From contig NZ_CP108055.1 in the NCBI RefSeq assembly GCF_036174265.1, positions 992,001-1,056,000 of the forward strand: DNA of 64,000 nucleotides. Direction: 5' to 3'. How positions within the stretch are numbered: position 1 is the stretch's first letter; the number at the start of each line of letters is the position of its first letter. The stretch comes from Streptomyces sp. NBC_00285. Lineage in GTDB: Bacteria; Actinomycetota; Actinomycetes; Streptomycetales; Streptomycetaceae. Both the position numbers and the translations under genes were made by a program. Shown one piece after another: positions 9,089 through 17,897 of this stretch. The notes under the pieces are model-generated. The model had not been told where the DNA came from, did not search any database, and worked only from the letters and a program-made list of their open reading frames with translations.

Positions 9089-9874
9089 TTACGTCCTGAT
9101 GCCGAGCACGACCTGGGCGTAGAGCTCCTCGGAGACCGCCAGACGGGTCGTCAGGCCGCCGCGTGTGAAGGCGTCGACGGCGGCCTCGGCCTGGCGTTCG
9201 CTCGTCTCCACGAGGAGACAGCCGCCGGGGGCGAGCCAGTTCGGGGCCTCGGACGCGACACGGCGCAGGACGTCCAGGCCGTCGGTGCCGCCGTCGAGTG
9301 CGACCAGGGGCTCGTGGTCGCGGGCCTCGGACGGGAGGAGAGCCACCTCCCCGGTGGGGACGTAGGGGACGTTGGCCGCGAGGATGTCCACACGGCCCCG
9401 CAGGCCGGCGGGCAGTGCCTCGAAGAGGTCGCCTGTGTGGACGTGGGCGCCGGCGGTGTTGCGGCGGGCGCAGTCCACGGCGGCCGGATCGATGTCGGCG
9501 GCGTGCAGTTCGACCGGGCCCAGCGCGGCGGCGAGCGCGGCGCCGACGGCACCCGAGCCGCAGCACAGGTCCACGACGACAGAAGCGTCCGGCACCTGGG
9601 CGAGAGCCTGTTCGACGAGGAACTCGGTGCGCCGCCGGGGTACGAAGACACCTGGGTCCACGCTGATGCGCAGACCTCTGAACTCGGCCCAGCCGACGAC
9701 GAGTTCGAGGGGATGTCCGGCGACCCGGCGGTCGACCATCCCGGTCAGTTCGTCCGGGGTACGAGCGGCACCGAGGATCATCCGGGCCTCGTCCTCGGCG
9801 AAGACGCAGCCCGCGGCGCGCAGTGCGGCGACGACGGAGTCGGGAGAGGTGAAACGGGGAGACGGGGAGGGCAT
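9089..9874 (-). CDS. HemK/PrmC-related protein-glutamine methyltransferase
   Basis: A 261-residue class I SAM methyltransferase. The SAM motif is VVDLCCGSGAVGAALA (about 100-116). The catalytic loop, usually NPPY in PrmC, reads ANVPYVPTGEV here. That N-x-PYVP form and the short N-terminal domain fit the separate PrmC-related subfamily of putative N5-glutamine methyltransferases rather than the release-factor enzyme itself. The protein substrate is unknown. The gene stands alone; 31 bp separate its stop from the stop of the LysR gene. Confidence 0.75.
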   Translation of the reverse strand: MPSPSPRFTSPDSVVAALRAAGCVFAEDEARMILGAARTPDELTGMVDRRVAGHPLELVVGWAEFRGLRISVDPGVFVPRRRTEFLVEQALAQVPDASVVVDLCCGSGAVGAALAAALGPVELHAADIDPAAVDCARRNTAGAHVHTGDLFEALPAGLRGRVDILAANVPYVPTGEVALLPSEARDHEPLVALDGGTDGLDVLRRVASEAPNWLAPGGCLLVETSERQAEAAVDAFTRGGLTTRLAVSEELYAQVVLGIRT

Positions 9875-10115
9875 GGAGGACGAGAGCCTTTCGAGTAACG
9901 AAGGGCGCTCCGGCGGTCGCCTACAGGCGGTGATCCGCGCCGATGCGAGAAGAGAGCACCCGATCTGACACTGCGTTGATGGGTCTCACCTCCTCGGTGT
10001 CTCCCGGCCGGGACCTCCCTCAGCCGGACGGCCACCCTACACCGGCGACGCGGCCCGGCAGCGCCGCCGTACGGCATGAGTTGTATTGTGCAACCAGCAC
10101 TGCGAGGGAGGTCCG

Positions 10116-10544
10116 GTGAAAGCAGCAACGGCCGTGGAGACGATCCAGCGCGAGATGACGGTCTTCGCGCGACGGGCGCGGGCCTCGGCGGGACGCCTGC
10201 ATCCCGAACTGTCCCTGGTGTCCTACACCCTCCTCGGGCATCTGGAGGAACGCGACGGGTGCCGCGCCACCGACCTGGCCGCCCACTACGCCCTGGACAA
10301 GTCCACCGTGAGCCGCCAGGTCACCGCCCTGGAGCGGGCCGGACTCCTCGAGCGGCGCCCGGACCCGGAGGACCACCGCGTCCAGGTGCTGCATCTGACG
10401 GACGCAGGCCGGAGCATCCTCGGCCAGGTCACCGTGAGCCGCCGGGCCGCCGTGGGTGAGCGGCTTGCGGAGTGGTCCGAGGAGGACCTGGAGCGGTTCG
10501 CCGGGTACCTCACGCGCTACAACTCCTGGCCCCAGCCCGGCTGA
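10116..10544 (+). CDS. MarR family transcriptional regulator
   Basis: A 142-residue MarR protein with the winged helix in CRATDLAAHYALDKSTVSRQ and the wing RPDPEDHRVQVLHLTDAG. The GTG at 10116 follows GGGAGG by 4 bases and gives the normal family length; the frame upstream lacks a ribosome site. TTGTATTGTGCAA, a near-palindrome at 10081-10093, lies 23 bases before the start and is a likely self-operator. The next gene is convergent (GNAT), so the target other than itself is not evident. Confidence 0.82.
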   Translation: MKAATAVETIQREMTVFARRARASAGRLHPELSLVSYTLLGHLEERDGCRATDLAAHYALDKSTVSRQVTALERAGLLERRPDPEDHRVQVLHLTDAGRSILGQVTVSRRAAVGERLAEWSEEDLERFAGYLTRYNSWPQPG

Positions 10545-10566
10545 AGGCGCCCGGACCCCCCTCCGG

Positions 10567-11301
10567 TTACCGCTCGGCCGGCCGTGCCGCGAGGAAGGCG
10601 GTCCTGCGGCGCAGCCGGAAGCCGAGGGACTCGTACAGCCGGATGGCGCCGGTGTTGCGGGCAGCGGTGTGCAGGAACGGAGTCTCGCCGCGCTCGCGTA
10701 TGCCGTGCGCGACGGCCAGAACCAGCCGCGTCGCGAGACCCTGGCCGCGGACGGCGGGGTCGGTGCAGACGGCGCTGATCTCGGTCCAGCCCGGCGGGTG
10801 CAGCCGCTCGCCCGCCAGCGCGACGAGGGCGCCTTCCCGGCGGATGCCCAGATAGGTGCCCATCTCGATGGTGCGGGGCAGGAACGGGCCGGGCTGGGTC
10901 CGTTCGATCAGGTCGAGGATCTCGGGCACGTCGGCGGGGCCGAGGCGGACCGCCTCCGGATCGGGTGCGGCTGCGATGCCGTCGTCCACCAGCTGCACGC
11001 CCTCGATGTGGAAGGTGATCTCCCAGTCGTCCGGCACGGTGCCCGTGTAGCCGGCCAGCGGCACCTCGATGCCGGGGCCGGCGAGCGCTGCGAGGTCGGC
11101 CCAGTCACCGGCGTCGGGCACGTCCGGCATAGCCAGCCACGGGGACACGTCGGCGGGGTAGCGCAGGACCCGGCCGCGCTTCTCGGCGAAGTGGGCGTGC
11201 GGGCCGGTCAGGGAGGCGAGAGCAGGGTTGTCGAGGACATGCGAGCCCGGTGCGTCCCCGTAGGGCGCTTCTTCGTGCGGATGCCTTACCTGGTCGCTCA
11301 T
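10567..11301 (-). CDS. GNAT family N-acetyltransferase
   Basis: A 244-residue protein whose C-terminal half is a GNAT (FR47-like) fold. TEISAVCTDPAVRGQGLATRLV is motif A with the acetyl-CoA-binding R-G-Q-G-L-A, and NTGAIRLYESLGF is motif B. The N-terminal 110 residues are a less conserved arm seen in related predicted acyltransferases. The ATG overlaps the stop of the upstream 42-codon ORF (ATGA), so translation is coupled. The substrate is unknown. Confidence 0.82.
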   Translation of the reverse strand: MSDQVRHPHEEAPYGDAPGSHVLDNPALASLTGPHAHFAEKRGRVLRYPADVSPWLAMPDVPDAGDWADLAALAGPGIEVPLAGYTGTVPDDWEITFHIEGVQLVDDGIAAAPDPEAVRLGPADVPEILDLIERTQPGPFLPRTIEMGTYLGIRREGALVALAGERLHPPGWTEISAVCTDPAVRGQGLATRLVLAVAHGIRERGETPFLHTAARNTGAIRLYESLGFRLRRRTAFLAARPAER

Positions 11302-11426
11302 CGGCCGGCCTCGGTCACGTTCTCGCCGCGGGTGTGCTCACCGGGGCCGGGGCAGAGCCGGTCCACGTCCACGAACGCCTCGGTCTTCGATCCGCCGTAC
11401 CGCATGAAGACGTACACCTCGGGCAT
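11298..11426 (-). CDS. 42-residue small protein coupled to GNAT
   Basis: MPEVYVFMRYGGSKTEAFVDVDRL begins at an ATG with GAGGA six bases before it, and the TGA overlaps the GNAT start. The remainder is polar and ends ENVTEAGR. The good ribosome site and the ATGA junction argue for real translation, either as a small protein or as a leader that couples GNAT translation. The family is not recognised. A strong hairpin lies 20 bases upstream. Confidence 0.5.
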   Translation of the reverse strand: MPEVYVFMRYGGSKTEAFVDVDRLCPGPGEHTRGENVTEAGR

Positions 11427-11445
11427 CTGCTTCCTCACTCTCCTC

Positions 11446-11480
11446 GCGCTGTCACCGGGGCACCGACCCGGTGACAGCGC
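11446..11480 (-). other. strong inverted repeat in the leader of the small ORF/GNAT transcript
   Basis: GCGCTGTCACCGGG (11446-11459) and CCCGGTGACAGCGC (11467-11480) form a perfect 14-bp stem around 7 bases. On the minus strand it ends about 10 bases before the ribosome site of the 42-codon ORF. There is no T tract. It could be a protein operator, an RNA structure controlling initiation, or a terminator of a transcript from the right. Confidence 0.5.
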
Positions 11481-11593
11481 CAAGGAGCGGCGCGCGACGG
11501 CTATTCCCGGACCTGTGCGGTGTTCATACGACCGCAATGGTCGGGGCGCTGACCTGGGACGGAGCACGCGTGGCGACAGCGTACGGTTGAAGC

Positions 11594-12199
11594 ATGAACG
11601 GCACCCGAGGCTTCACCGGACGCCCTCGCGCAGACAACCCCGGGCTCCCGCCCGGTCAGTACGACGCGGGTGACGACTGGCCCGTGCTCTCCGCGGAGGT
11701 CACACCGGACCTGTCACCGGCCGACTGGACGTTCCGTGTGGACGGGCTGGTCCGACAGCCGCGCACCTGGGACTGGGACGAGGCACACACGCTGCCGGAG
11801 TCGGCCTACGAGGGTGACATCCACTGTGTGACGAGCTGGTCGAAGTTCGGGGTGCGGTTCGCGGGTGTCTCGCTGGACGCGTTCCTCGATGTGGTGCGGC
11901 CACATGGGTCCGCCACACATGCCGTCGCCTACTCGCACACCGGATACACCACCAACCTCCCGCTCACGGACCTGACCGGCGGGCGGGCCTGGATCGCGTG
12001 GGAGTACGACGGGAAGCCGCTGCCCGCCGAACACGGGGGTCCGGCGCGACTGCTGGTGCCGCACCTGTACTTCTGGAAGAGCGCCAAGTGGGTCGCGGGG
12101 CTGACGCTGCTCGATCACGACGAGCCGGGTTTCTGGGAGCAGAACGGCTATCACGCGCGGGGCAACCCGTGGGAGGAACAGAGGTACTCCGGTGACTGA
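11594..12199 (+). CDS. molybdopterin-dependent oxidoreductase (sulfite oxidase fold)
   Basis: A 201-residue cytoplasmic protein made of the SUOX-type molybdopterin domain alone. DIHCVTSWSKFGVRFAGVSL carries the cysteine that ligates molybdenum. VPHLYFWKSAKWVAGLTL is the conserved C-terminal part. There is no Tat signal, unlike YedY/MsrP, and no dimerisation domain. The gene downstream overlaps by 8 bp and encodes a flavin reductase, which probably supplies or accepts electrons for the Mo centre. The substrate is unknown. Confidence 0.85.
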   Translation: MNGTRGFTGRPRADNPGLPPGQYDAGDDWPVLSAEVTPDLSPADWTFRVDGLVRQPRTWDWDEAHTLPESAYEGDIHCVTSWSKFGVRFAGVSLDAFLDVVRPHGSATHAVAYSHTGYTTNLPLTDLTGGRAWIAWEYDGKPLPAEHGGPARLLVPHLYFWKSAKWVAGLTLLDHDEPGFWEQNGYHARGNPWEEQRYSGD

Positions 12200-12971
12200 G
12201 ACGGCCCAGGCGGTGCCCTCCCCCGCCTTCGTCCCCGCCACCCGGTTCGCCGTGCCCGGACGTATCGCCGTGAGCAACCGGGCCGCGGCGACGTGGCAGA
12301 CCGCCACGCTCACCGAGATCCGCCGGGAGACCCCGCACGCCTCCACGTTCCGCTTCGCGGTGCCCGCCTGGCAGGGGCATCTGCCCGGCCAGCATCTGAT
12401 GCTGCGGCTGACCGCCGCGGACGGCTACACCGCCCAGCGGCACTACTCGATCGCGTCCCCGCCCGACGACCGCGGGCACATCGAGCTCACCTTGGACCAT
12501 GTCGAGGACGGCGAGGTCTCCGGCTGGTTCCACACCGTGGCCGAGCCCGGTGACGAGATCGAGGTGCGCGGGCCGCTGAGCGGGTTCTTCGCCTGGCCCG
12601 GTGACCGGCCCGCCCTGCTGATCGGGGCCGGGTCGGGAGTCGTACCGCTGATGTCGATGGTGCGGCACCACCGGGCCCGTGCGCTGTCCGTGCCGCTGCG
12701 GCTGCTGGTGTCGGCCCGCAGCCCCGAGGAGCTCATCTACGCGCGGGAGTTCGGCGCCGAGACGACGACGGTGTTCACACGGAGCGCGCCGGACGGGGTG
12801 CGTGTGGGACGTATGGCGGCCGCCCATGTGGTGCCGTTCCTGGCCGAACAGCCGGATGATGGATGGGAGGCCTATGTGTGCGGGTCGAACGCGTTCGCCG
12901 AGCATGCCTCGCGGCTCCTTGTGGAGGCGGGGCAGCCGGTGGACCGTATCCGCATCGAGCGCTTCGGCTGA
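12192..12971 (+). CDS. FAD/NAD(P)-binding ferredoxin reductase-type oxidoreductase
   Basis: A 259-residue flavoprotein. RHYSIASPP is the FAD-binding RxYS motif, GAGSGVVPLMSMV the NAD(P)-binding glycine loop, and VCGSNAFAEHASRLL the C-terminal nicotinamide motif. No 2Fe-2S domain is attached. The GTG start lies inside the last codons of the molybdopterin enzyme, so the two are translationally coupled and probably form an NAD(P)H-linked Mo oxidoreductase. Confidence 0.85.
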   Translation: MTETAQAVPSPAFVPATRFAVPGRIAVSNRAAATWQTATLTEIRRETPHASTFRFAVPAWQGHLPGQHLMLRLTAADGYTAQRHYSIASPPDDRGHIELTLDHVEDGEVSGWFHTVAEPGDEIEVRGPLSGFFAWPGDRPALLIGAGSGVVPLMSMVRHHRARALSVPLRLLVSARSPEELIYAREFGAETTTVFTRSAPDGVRVGRMAAAHVVPFLAEQPDDGWEAYVCGSNAFAEHASRLLVEAGQPVDRIRIERFG

Positions 12972-13089
12972 CAGACGGTGCGCAGGCGCACACCGTCCGG
13001 ATGGGTGCTGTCCCACCCGTGAAGGACGCGGGTGAGGGGGTATTACATCCATGTGACCACTCGCAGGCGTGCGTGGTGCGGAGGTCGAC

Positions 13090-13674
13090 ATGCGAACCCG
13101 GGTGCGCGGTTGGCGCTGGCGGCGCAATCCGCTCAGGCGCCGGTCGGACGTCGTCGAGGCGTGGACGGTGCTGAGCGTCGCCCTTCTCCTGTTGCTGGTC
13201 GCCCCGCTGGCCGGGGCGGTCGTCGGCCGCTGGGCGCATGACGACGCCCGAGCGGTGGCCGTCCAGCAGCGCGCGGAACGTCATCGGGTCCGCGCGGAGG
13301 TCGTCGGCAAGGTCCCGGACTCACCGCCCACGGTCCAGGGCGGCCGCGAGCGCCCCTACCGGGTGACCGTGCGATGGTCGCAGGCCGGAGGCGTCGTGAA
13401 GACGGCCGAGGCCCGCGTCCCGACCGGCACCCACCAGGGCGCGAAGATCGACGTGTGGTTCGACTCCCGAGGCCGGAATGTGGCCCCGCCACCCGACAGC
13501 ACCGCGATCTGGCAGCACACCCTGACGATGGGCGCCTGCGGCGCGGGCGCGGCGATCGCATTGATCCTCCTCGGGAACTCGCTGGTCCGCGGTGCGGCCA
13601 ACCGGCACCGGCTCGTCGAGTGGGAACGGGAGTGGGCGCTCACCGAACCGCAGTGGAGCCGCCGCCGGGCCTGA
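13090..13674 (+). CDS. Rv1733c-like two-helix membrane protein
   Basis: A 194-residue protein starting at an ATG 7 bases behind GGAGG. It begins RVRGWRWRRNPLRRRSDVVE, then a membrane helix (about 29-50), a central extracellular domain of about 80 residues (YRVTVRWSQAGG, GAKIDVWFDSRG), and a second helix (about 143-162). The family is actinobacterial, related to the mycobacterial Rv1733c membrane protein, and its function is unknown. Confidence 0.75.
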   Translation: MRTRVRGWRWRRNPLRRRSDVVEAWTVLSVALLLLLVAPLAGAVVGRWAHDDARAVAVQQRAERHRVRAEVVGKVPDSPPTVQGGRERPYRVTVRWSQAGGVVKTAEARVPTGTHQGAKIDVWFDSRGRNVAPPPDSTAIWQHTLTMGACGAGAAIALILLGNSLVRGAANRHRLVEWEREWALTEPQWSRRRA

Positions 13675-13954
13675 GGCCGCGGCACGGTGCTCCCGCCACC
13701 TTGCGACCTGGGCCGACGTCTGCGCAGGCGCCTGCGCCCGGCGGCGACCCGACCATTCGCGAGGACCGGCCGGCGGTCGACGAACTCCCGCTCCGCGTCC
13801 GCGCCCAGCAGCTCGTCGTCCTTGACCAGCGGATCCCCGATTTCCGGCCGGGCGCCGGCGCAGTCGGCAGGTCCGGCGAAAGGCCTGGCGATTCGTCCGA
13901 CCACCCACGTACGGTGTGATCATCCGGCACATTCCTTCGTTAAGGCGGTCCTGC
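13675..13954. other. intergenic region, no convincing gene
   Basis: 280 bp between two plus-strand genes. Both strands have open frames with gene-like third-base GC (for example, minus strand DDELLGADAEREFVDRRPVL), but none has a start with a ribosome site and none matches a family I can name. The last 40 bases hold the AAGGCGG ribosome site of the next gene. Confidence 0.3.
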
Positions 13955-14923
13955 ATGCCCCTGTTCGACCTCCCCATCGACGAGCTCCGCGAGTACCGCA
14001 GTGAGTCCGCCGAGCCCGAGGACTTCGACGCGTTCTGGTCCAAGACCCTTCAGGAGGCTCGCGAGTACGACCTGGACGCCCGCTTCGAACTCGTCGACAC
14101 GGGCCTGTCCACGGTCAAGGTGTACGACGTGACGTTCGCCGGGTTCGGCGGCCACCCGGTCAAGGGCTGGTTCACGATCCCCGCCGAGGTCTCCGCTCCG
14201 ATACCGGTGGTCGTGGAGTTCATCGGTTACGGCGGCGGGCGCGGACTGCCGCACGAGCACCTGCTGTGGGCCTCGACGGGCCGGGCGCACTTCGTGATGG
14301 ACACCCGTGGCCAGGGCAGCGCCTGGGGTGGCGGTGGCGGCACCGCGGACCCCGTGGCCGGCGGTCCCGCGTACCCCGGTTTCATGACCCGGGGCATCGA
14401 CGCCCCCGAGAACTACTACTACCGCCGGGTGTTCACGGACGGGGTGCGTGCGGTGGAGGCGGCCCGTTCGCATCCGCTGACCGACCCGGCGCGCACGATC
14501 GTGCTCGGCGGCAGCCAGGGCGGCGGTATCTCGATCGCGGTGGGCGGTCTGGTCCCGGACCTGGCGGCGGTCGCCCCGGACGTGCCGTTCCTGTGCGACT
14601 TCCCGCGCGCGGCGACCTTGACGGACCGGCATCCGTACCGGGAGATCGGCCTGTACCTCAAGACGCACCGCGGCCGTTTCGAGGACGTCCTGAAGACCCT
14701 CGCGTACTTCGACGGTGTGCACTTCGCGAGCCGCGCCAGCGCCCCTGTGCTCTTCTCGGCGGCCCTGGAGGACCAGACCTGCCCGCCCTCCACCGTCTTC
14801 GCGGCCTTCAACAACTGGGCCCACGACGACAAGGCGATCGAGGTCTACGACTTCAACGACCACGAGGGCGGCGGCCCCTACCAGGAGGCGGCGAAGCTGC
14901 GCTGGCTGCGCTCGCACGTCTGA
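13955..14923 (+). CDS. acetyl xylan esterase / cephalosporin C deacetylase family
   Basis: A 322-residue AXE1-type alpha/beta hydrolase. The nucleophile is in GGSQGGGIS, the acid in AALEDQTCPP, and the histidine in NDHEGGG. MDTRGQGSAWGG is the conserved oxyanion-side loop of the family. There is no signal peptide, so it acts inside the cell on imported acetylated oligosaccharides or other acetyl esters. The ATG at 13955 gives MPLFDLPIDELREY, the usual family start. Confidence 0.88.
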   Translation: MPLFDLPIDELREYRSESAEPEDFDAFWSKTLQEAREYDLDARFELVDTGLSTVKVYDVTFAGFGGHPVKGWFTIPAEVSAPIPVVVEFIGYGGGRGLPHEHLLWASTGRAHFVMDTRGQGSAWGGGGGTADPVAGGPAYPGFMTRGIDAPENYYYRRVFTDGVRAVEAARSHPLTDPARTIVLGGSQGGGISIAVGGLVPDLAAVAPDVPFLCDFPRAATLTDRHPYREIGLYLKTHRGRFEDVLKTLAYFDGVHFASRASAPVLFSAALEDQTCPPSTVFAAFNNWAHDDKAIEVYDFNDHEGGGPYQEAAKLRWLRSHV

Positions 14924-15023
14924 GTCCCGTCCGGGAACTTCCCTCCAGTCCGACCAGTCGGTATGTTCGAGAGGCTCGGTTCGCAGCGTCGCGGACCGGG
15001 CTTCCGGCGACGGCGGAGGGCAC

Positions 15024-16205
15024 ATGTCCGAGCACGAGTCAGTTGTCCACGGTCACTGCGACGACCGCTTCGCGGCGGTGCGGAGGGCGTTCACGGAGAA
15101 CTTCCGCGACCGCGACGAACTGGGCGCGGCGGTGAGCGTCACGGTCGGCGGCGAGACGGTGGTGGACCTGTGGGGCGGCTGGGCCGACGCGGCCCGCACC
15201 CGCCCGTGGGAGCGGGACACACTGGTCAACGTGTGGTCGACCACCAAGGGCCCGACCGCCCTGTGCGCCCACATCCTCGCCGACCGGGGCCTGCTCGACT
15301 TCGACGCCCCGGTGGCCGTCTACTGGCCGGAGTTCGCCGCGGCGGGCAAGGACAAGGTGCTCGTACGGCATCTGCTGTCGCACCGGGCCGGACTGGCCGG
15401 GCTGCGCGAGCCGCACTCCCTCGCCGAGCTCTGCGACTGGGAGCTGACGACCCGGCGGCTCGCCGCGACGGAGCCCTGGTGGGAGCCGGGGACGCAGTCG
15501 GGGTACCACGCGCTGACGTACGGCTTCCTCGTCGGCGAGGTCGTCCGACGGGTCTCGGGGCTCCTCCCGGGGGCCTTCCTGCAGCGGGAGGTGACCGGGC
15601 CGCTCGGTATCGACTTCAGCATCGGGCTGCCGGAGAAGGAGGCCGTACGGGCGGCCGAGCTGGTGCATCCGCCTGCCGCGTCGGCAAGCGAACAGGCCGC
15701 GATCTTCGCGCAGTTGACGCCCGCGGCGATCGCCGCGCTGACCAACCCGATGGCGGGCGCCGACGAGGCGAACACTCCCGGGTGGCGGGCCGCGGAGATA
15801 CCCGCCGCGAACGGACACGGCACCGCCCGGGCCGTCGCCGCGCTCTACGGAATCCTCGCGGGCCGGGGCTCCTACGACGGTCACCGCGTCCTGTCCCCGG
15901 AATCGGCCGAGCGGGTGCGCGAGGGCCAGGGCAGCTGCCGCGACCTGGTGCTGGGCATCGGGCTCGGGAGCGACACGGAACTCGGGCTGGGCCTGTGGCT
16001 CAGCGGGCCGAACGGCTCGTACGGGCCCAACCCGCGCGCCTTCGGGCACGACGGCTTCGGCGGCTCGTGCGGTCTGGCGGATCCGGAGGCCGGGGTCTCG
16101 CTGGGGTACGTGATGAACCGGATGGGCCCTCATATCGCCGACGACCCACGCAAGATGGCCCTGGTCGACGCCTTGTACGACGCGCTGCGGCAGCGGACCG
16201 ACTAG
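15024..16205 (+). CDS. serine hydrolase of the class C beta-lactamase/EstB fold
   Basis: A 393-residue cytoplasmic enzyme. WSTTKGPTAL holds the S-x-x-K catalytic serine and lysine, SGYHALTYG the tyrosine motif, and GHDGFGGS replaces the KTG triad near the C-terminus, as in EstB-type esterases. It is therefore more likely an esterase or transesterase than a true lactamase. GGAGGG precedes the ATG at 15024. Its TAG shares bases with the TAG of the opposing methyltransferase gene. Confidence 0.85.
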   Translation: MSEHESVVHGHCDDRFAAVRRAFTENFRDRDELGAAVSVTVGGETVVDLWGGWADAARTRPWERDTLVNVWSTTKGPTALCAHILADRGLLDFDAPVAVYWPEFAAAGKDKVLVRHLLSHRAGLAGLREPHSLAELCDWELTTRRLAATEPWWEPGTQSGYHALTYGFLVGEVVRRVSGLLPGAFLQREVTGPLGIDFSIGLPEKEAVRAAELVHPPAASASEQAAIFAQLTPAAIAALTNPMAGADEANTPGWRAAEIPAANGHGTARAVAALYGILAGRGSYDGHRVLSPESAERVREGQGSCRDLVLGIGLGSDTELGLGLWLSGPNGSYGPNPRAFGHDGFGGSCGLADPEAGVSLGYVMNRMGPHIADDPRKMALVDALYDALRQRTD

Positions 16206-16930
16206 GCAGGGCGCCTCGCCACGACCATGCGGACCCGCGGGCTGCCGTCCCCGCGCTCCCCGAACTCGGGCAGGGCGTGCAGCTCCACCTGCAGACCGGC
16301 CCCTTCCAGGTCCCGTCGCACGTCACCGAGCCGGAAGTCCCGGTAGTACATGACGAACGGCGGCCGCCATACGGCGTTGCGCACCCGCATCACCGCGTCG
16401 AAGCCGAGGAGCATCCAGTAGGCGCGCGACCGGGGGCGGGGTGGGGCGACGATCGGGAAGGCGAAGCAGCCGCCGGGCCGCAGCACTGTGCCGGCCTGGG
16501 CGAACAGGCCCGGCAGCTCACTCGGCAGGAAGTGGCCGAAGGCGCCGAAGCTCACGACGAGATCGAAGGAGGCGCGGGCGAACGGCAGGGCACGCGCATC
16601 GCCCCGCACCCAGGACACGTCCGGGCCCGTGGACCGCGTCCGCTGCCGGGCCGTGTCGAGCATCCCGGCGCTGAAGTCGACTCCGGTGACGCTCTCCCGG
16701 CAGACCTGCGTCAGCACCCGGGCTCCGGCGCCGGTGCCGCAGCACAGGTCGAGGCCGGCGTCGAAGGGGCCCATCCGCCGGAGCGCGGACGCCACGGCGT
16801 CCAGTACGGAGTCCGGCGTACGGAAGGGTGTGTGGTCGAACTTGGGGGCGAGCAGGTCGTAGCCGCGCTCGACGGACGACAGTGCCTGGACGGCGAGTTC
16901 GCGGAGGCTGGGGCCTTCTGGGCTGAACAT
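16202..16930 (-). CDS. class I SAM-dependent methyltransferase
   Basis: A 242-residue protein with the SAM-binding motif LDLCCGTGAGARVL, motif II VRGDARALPFARASFDLVVSF, and the post-motif LRPGGCFAFP, as in UbiE/Methyltransf_11 enzymes. The substrate is unknown. A PadR remnant lies upstream on the same strand. The stop codon overlaps that of the converging serine hydrolase (CTAG). Confidence 0.8.
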   Translation of the reverse strand: MFSPEGPSLRELAVQALSSVERGYDLLAPKFDHTPFRTPDSVLDAVASALRRMGPFDAGLDLCCGTGAGARVLTQVCRESVTGVDFSAGMLDTARQRTRSTGPDVSWVRGDARALPFARASFDLVVSFGAFGHFLPSELPGLFAQAGTVLRPGGCFAFPIVAPPRPRSRAYWMLLGFDAVMRVRNAVWRPPFVMYYRDFRLGDVRRDLEGAGLQVELHALPEFGERGDGSPRVRMVVARRPA

Positions 16931-16958
16931 CCGCGTCAGCTTAGGGGAGCCCGGCGCT

Positions 16959-17378
16959 TCAGTACGACGAGAACGCGCTCGGACCAGCGGACGCTCTCCG
17001 TTTCAAGGGCGATTCCGCCCAGGAGCGTGGGCCGATCCGGTCGGCCGTTGCGAGGTGTTCCTCCTCGGTGCGGCCGTCGAGGAGTCTGTCGCGCAGGCGC
17101 TCGTAGCGGGCCAATTTGCCGCGCGCCCAGGACAGGCGCTCCTCGACCAGGGTCCGGGTGGCCTCGGGGTCGGTGCCGTCCACGGCCTGGATCTTGATCA
17201 GGAACTCGTCACGGAGGGCCGCGGGCCTGCGGGGCGGTTCTGCGGCGAAGGTGCTCAGTTCGCGCCTGCCGGTTTCGGTGAGGGTGAACAGCCGCTTGTT
17301 GGGTCTGCGTTCCTGCTGCACGACCCGGGCCTCGATCAGCCCGTCCTGCGCCAGGCGCTCCAGTTCGCGGTAGAGCTG
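16959..17378 (-). pseudogene. PadR family regulator, 5' end deleted
   Basis: The minus frame reads LYRELERLAQDGLIEARVVQ, the end of the PadR winged helix, then RPNKRLFTLTETGRREL and the vir-C-like C-terminal helices to about residue 140. Homology stops at about 17378: upstream of LYRELE the frame becomes nonsense and hits a stop near 17433. The DNA-binding N-terminus, start codon and promoter are gone. The break is shared with an NTF2-like gene on the other strand, so one deletion removed both 5' ends. A GTG at 17321 could still start a useless C-terminal fragment. Confidence 0.75.
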
Positions 17379-17767
17379 CGGTCGAAGCGGGTGACCTCGG
17401 TGCCGTCGAGGCGCTGCTGGCCGAGAACGTGGTCTTCACGAGTCCGGTGGTGTTCAAGCCGTACGAGGGCAAGGCCATCACGGCGGCGATCCTTGGCGCG
17501 GTGGTGAAGGTCTTCGAGGACTTCCGTTATGTGAGTGAGCTGAGCAGCGAGGACGGCCGCGACCACGCGCTGGTGTTCGCGACCCGGGTGGGCGAACGGG
17601 CCCTGGACGGCTGCGACTTCATCCATCTCGACGAGAACGGGCTGATCGACCGGCTGATAGTCATGGTCCGTCCGCTCTCGGGCGCGCAGGCCCTGGCGGC
17701 GGCGATGGGGGCGCGGTTCGACGAGATCGCGAAGGAGGCGGAGGCACGGGCGGCCACCGCCTCCTGA
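17379..17767 (+). pseudogene. NTF2/SnoaL-like protein, 5' end deleted
   Basis: The reading VEAGDLGAVEALLAENVVFT, then FKPYEGKAITAAI and a C-terminal region ending EAEARAATAS, is a nuclear transport factor 2/SnoaL-like small-molecule binding domain lacking its first helix. Only about 130 codons remain, and no start with a ribosome site exists; the first in-frame GTG is at 17429, already inside the domain. The coding sense begins abruptly at about 17381, where the PadR remnant ends on the other strand. Confidence 0.7.
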
Positions 17768-17781
17768 GTTCACACGTCAGC

Positions 17782-17897
17782 TCACGCGACGGTCAGGGTG
17801 AGGGACCCCGGGTAGGTCGCGCCGGGCGTCAGAGCCGTCGCGGTCCCGACGTGACCCGGCGACGCAGAGCAGACCGAGGGCGAACCGGCGCCGGCCC
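17782..17897 (-). pseudogene. possible 3' remnant of an unknown gene
   Basis: On the minus strand one frame reads VCSASPGHVGTATALTPGAT and then YPGSLTLTVA before a TGA at 17782-17784. It has protein-like composition typical of the end of a secreted beta-domain. It has no start and merges into the 3' end of the sigma factor gene. It is probably a leftover piece; it could also be chance. Confidence 0.3.

Noticed and set aside
13356..13904. Minus-strand frame across 13675-13904
   Set aside because: It has gene-like third-base composition but no start, no ribosome site and no family resemblance strong enough to support a call; the part beyond 13674 is antisense to a real gene.
17429..17767. 112-residue NTF2-like protein as an intact gene
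   Set aside because: The GTG has no ribosome site, and the family's first helix lies upstream in the same frame without a start, so it is a truncated gene.
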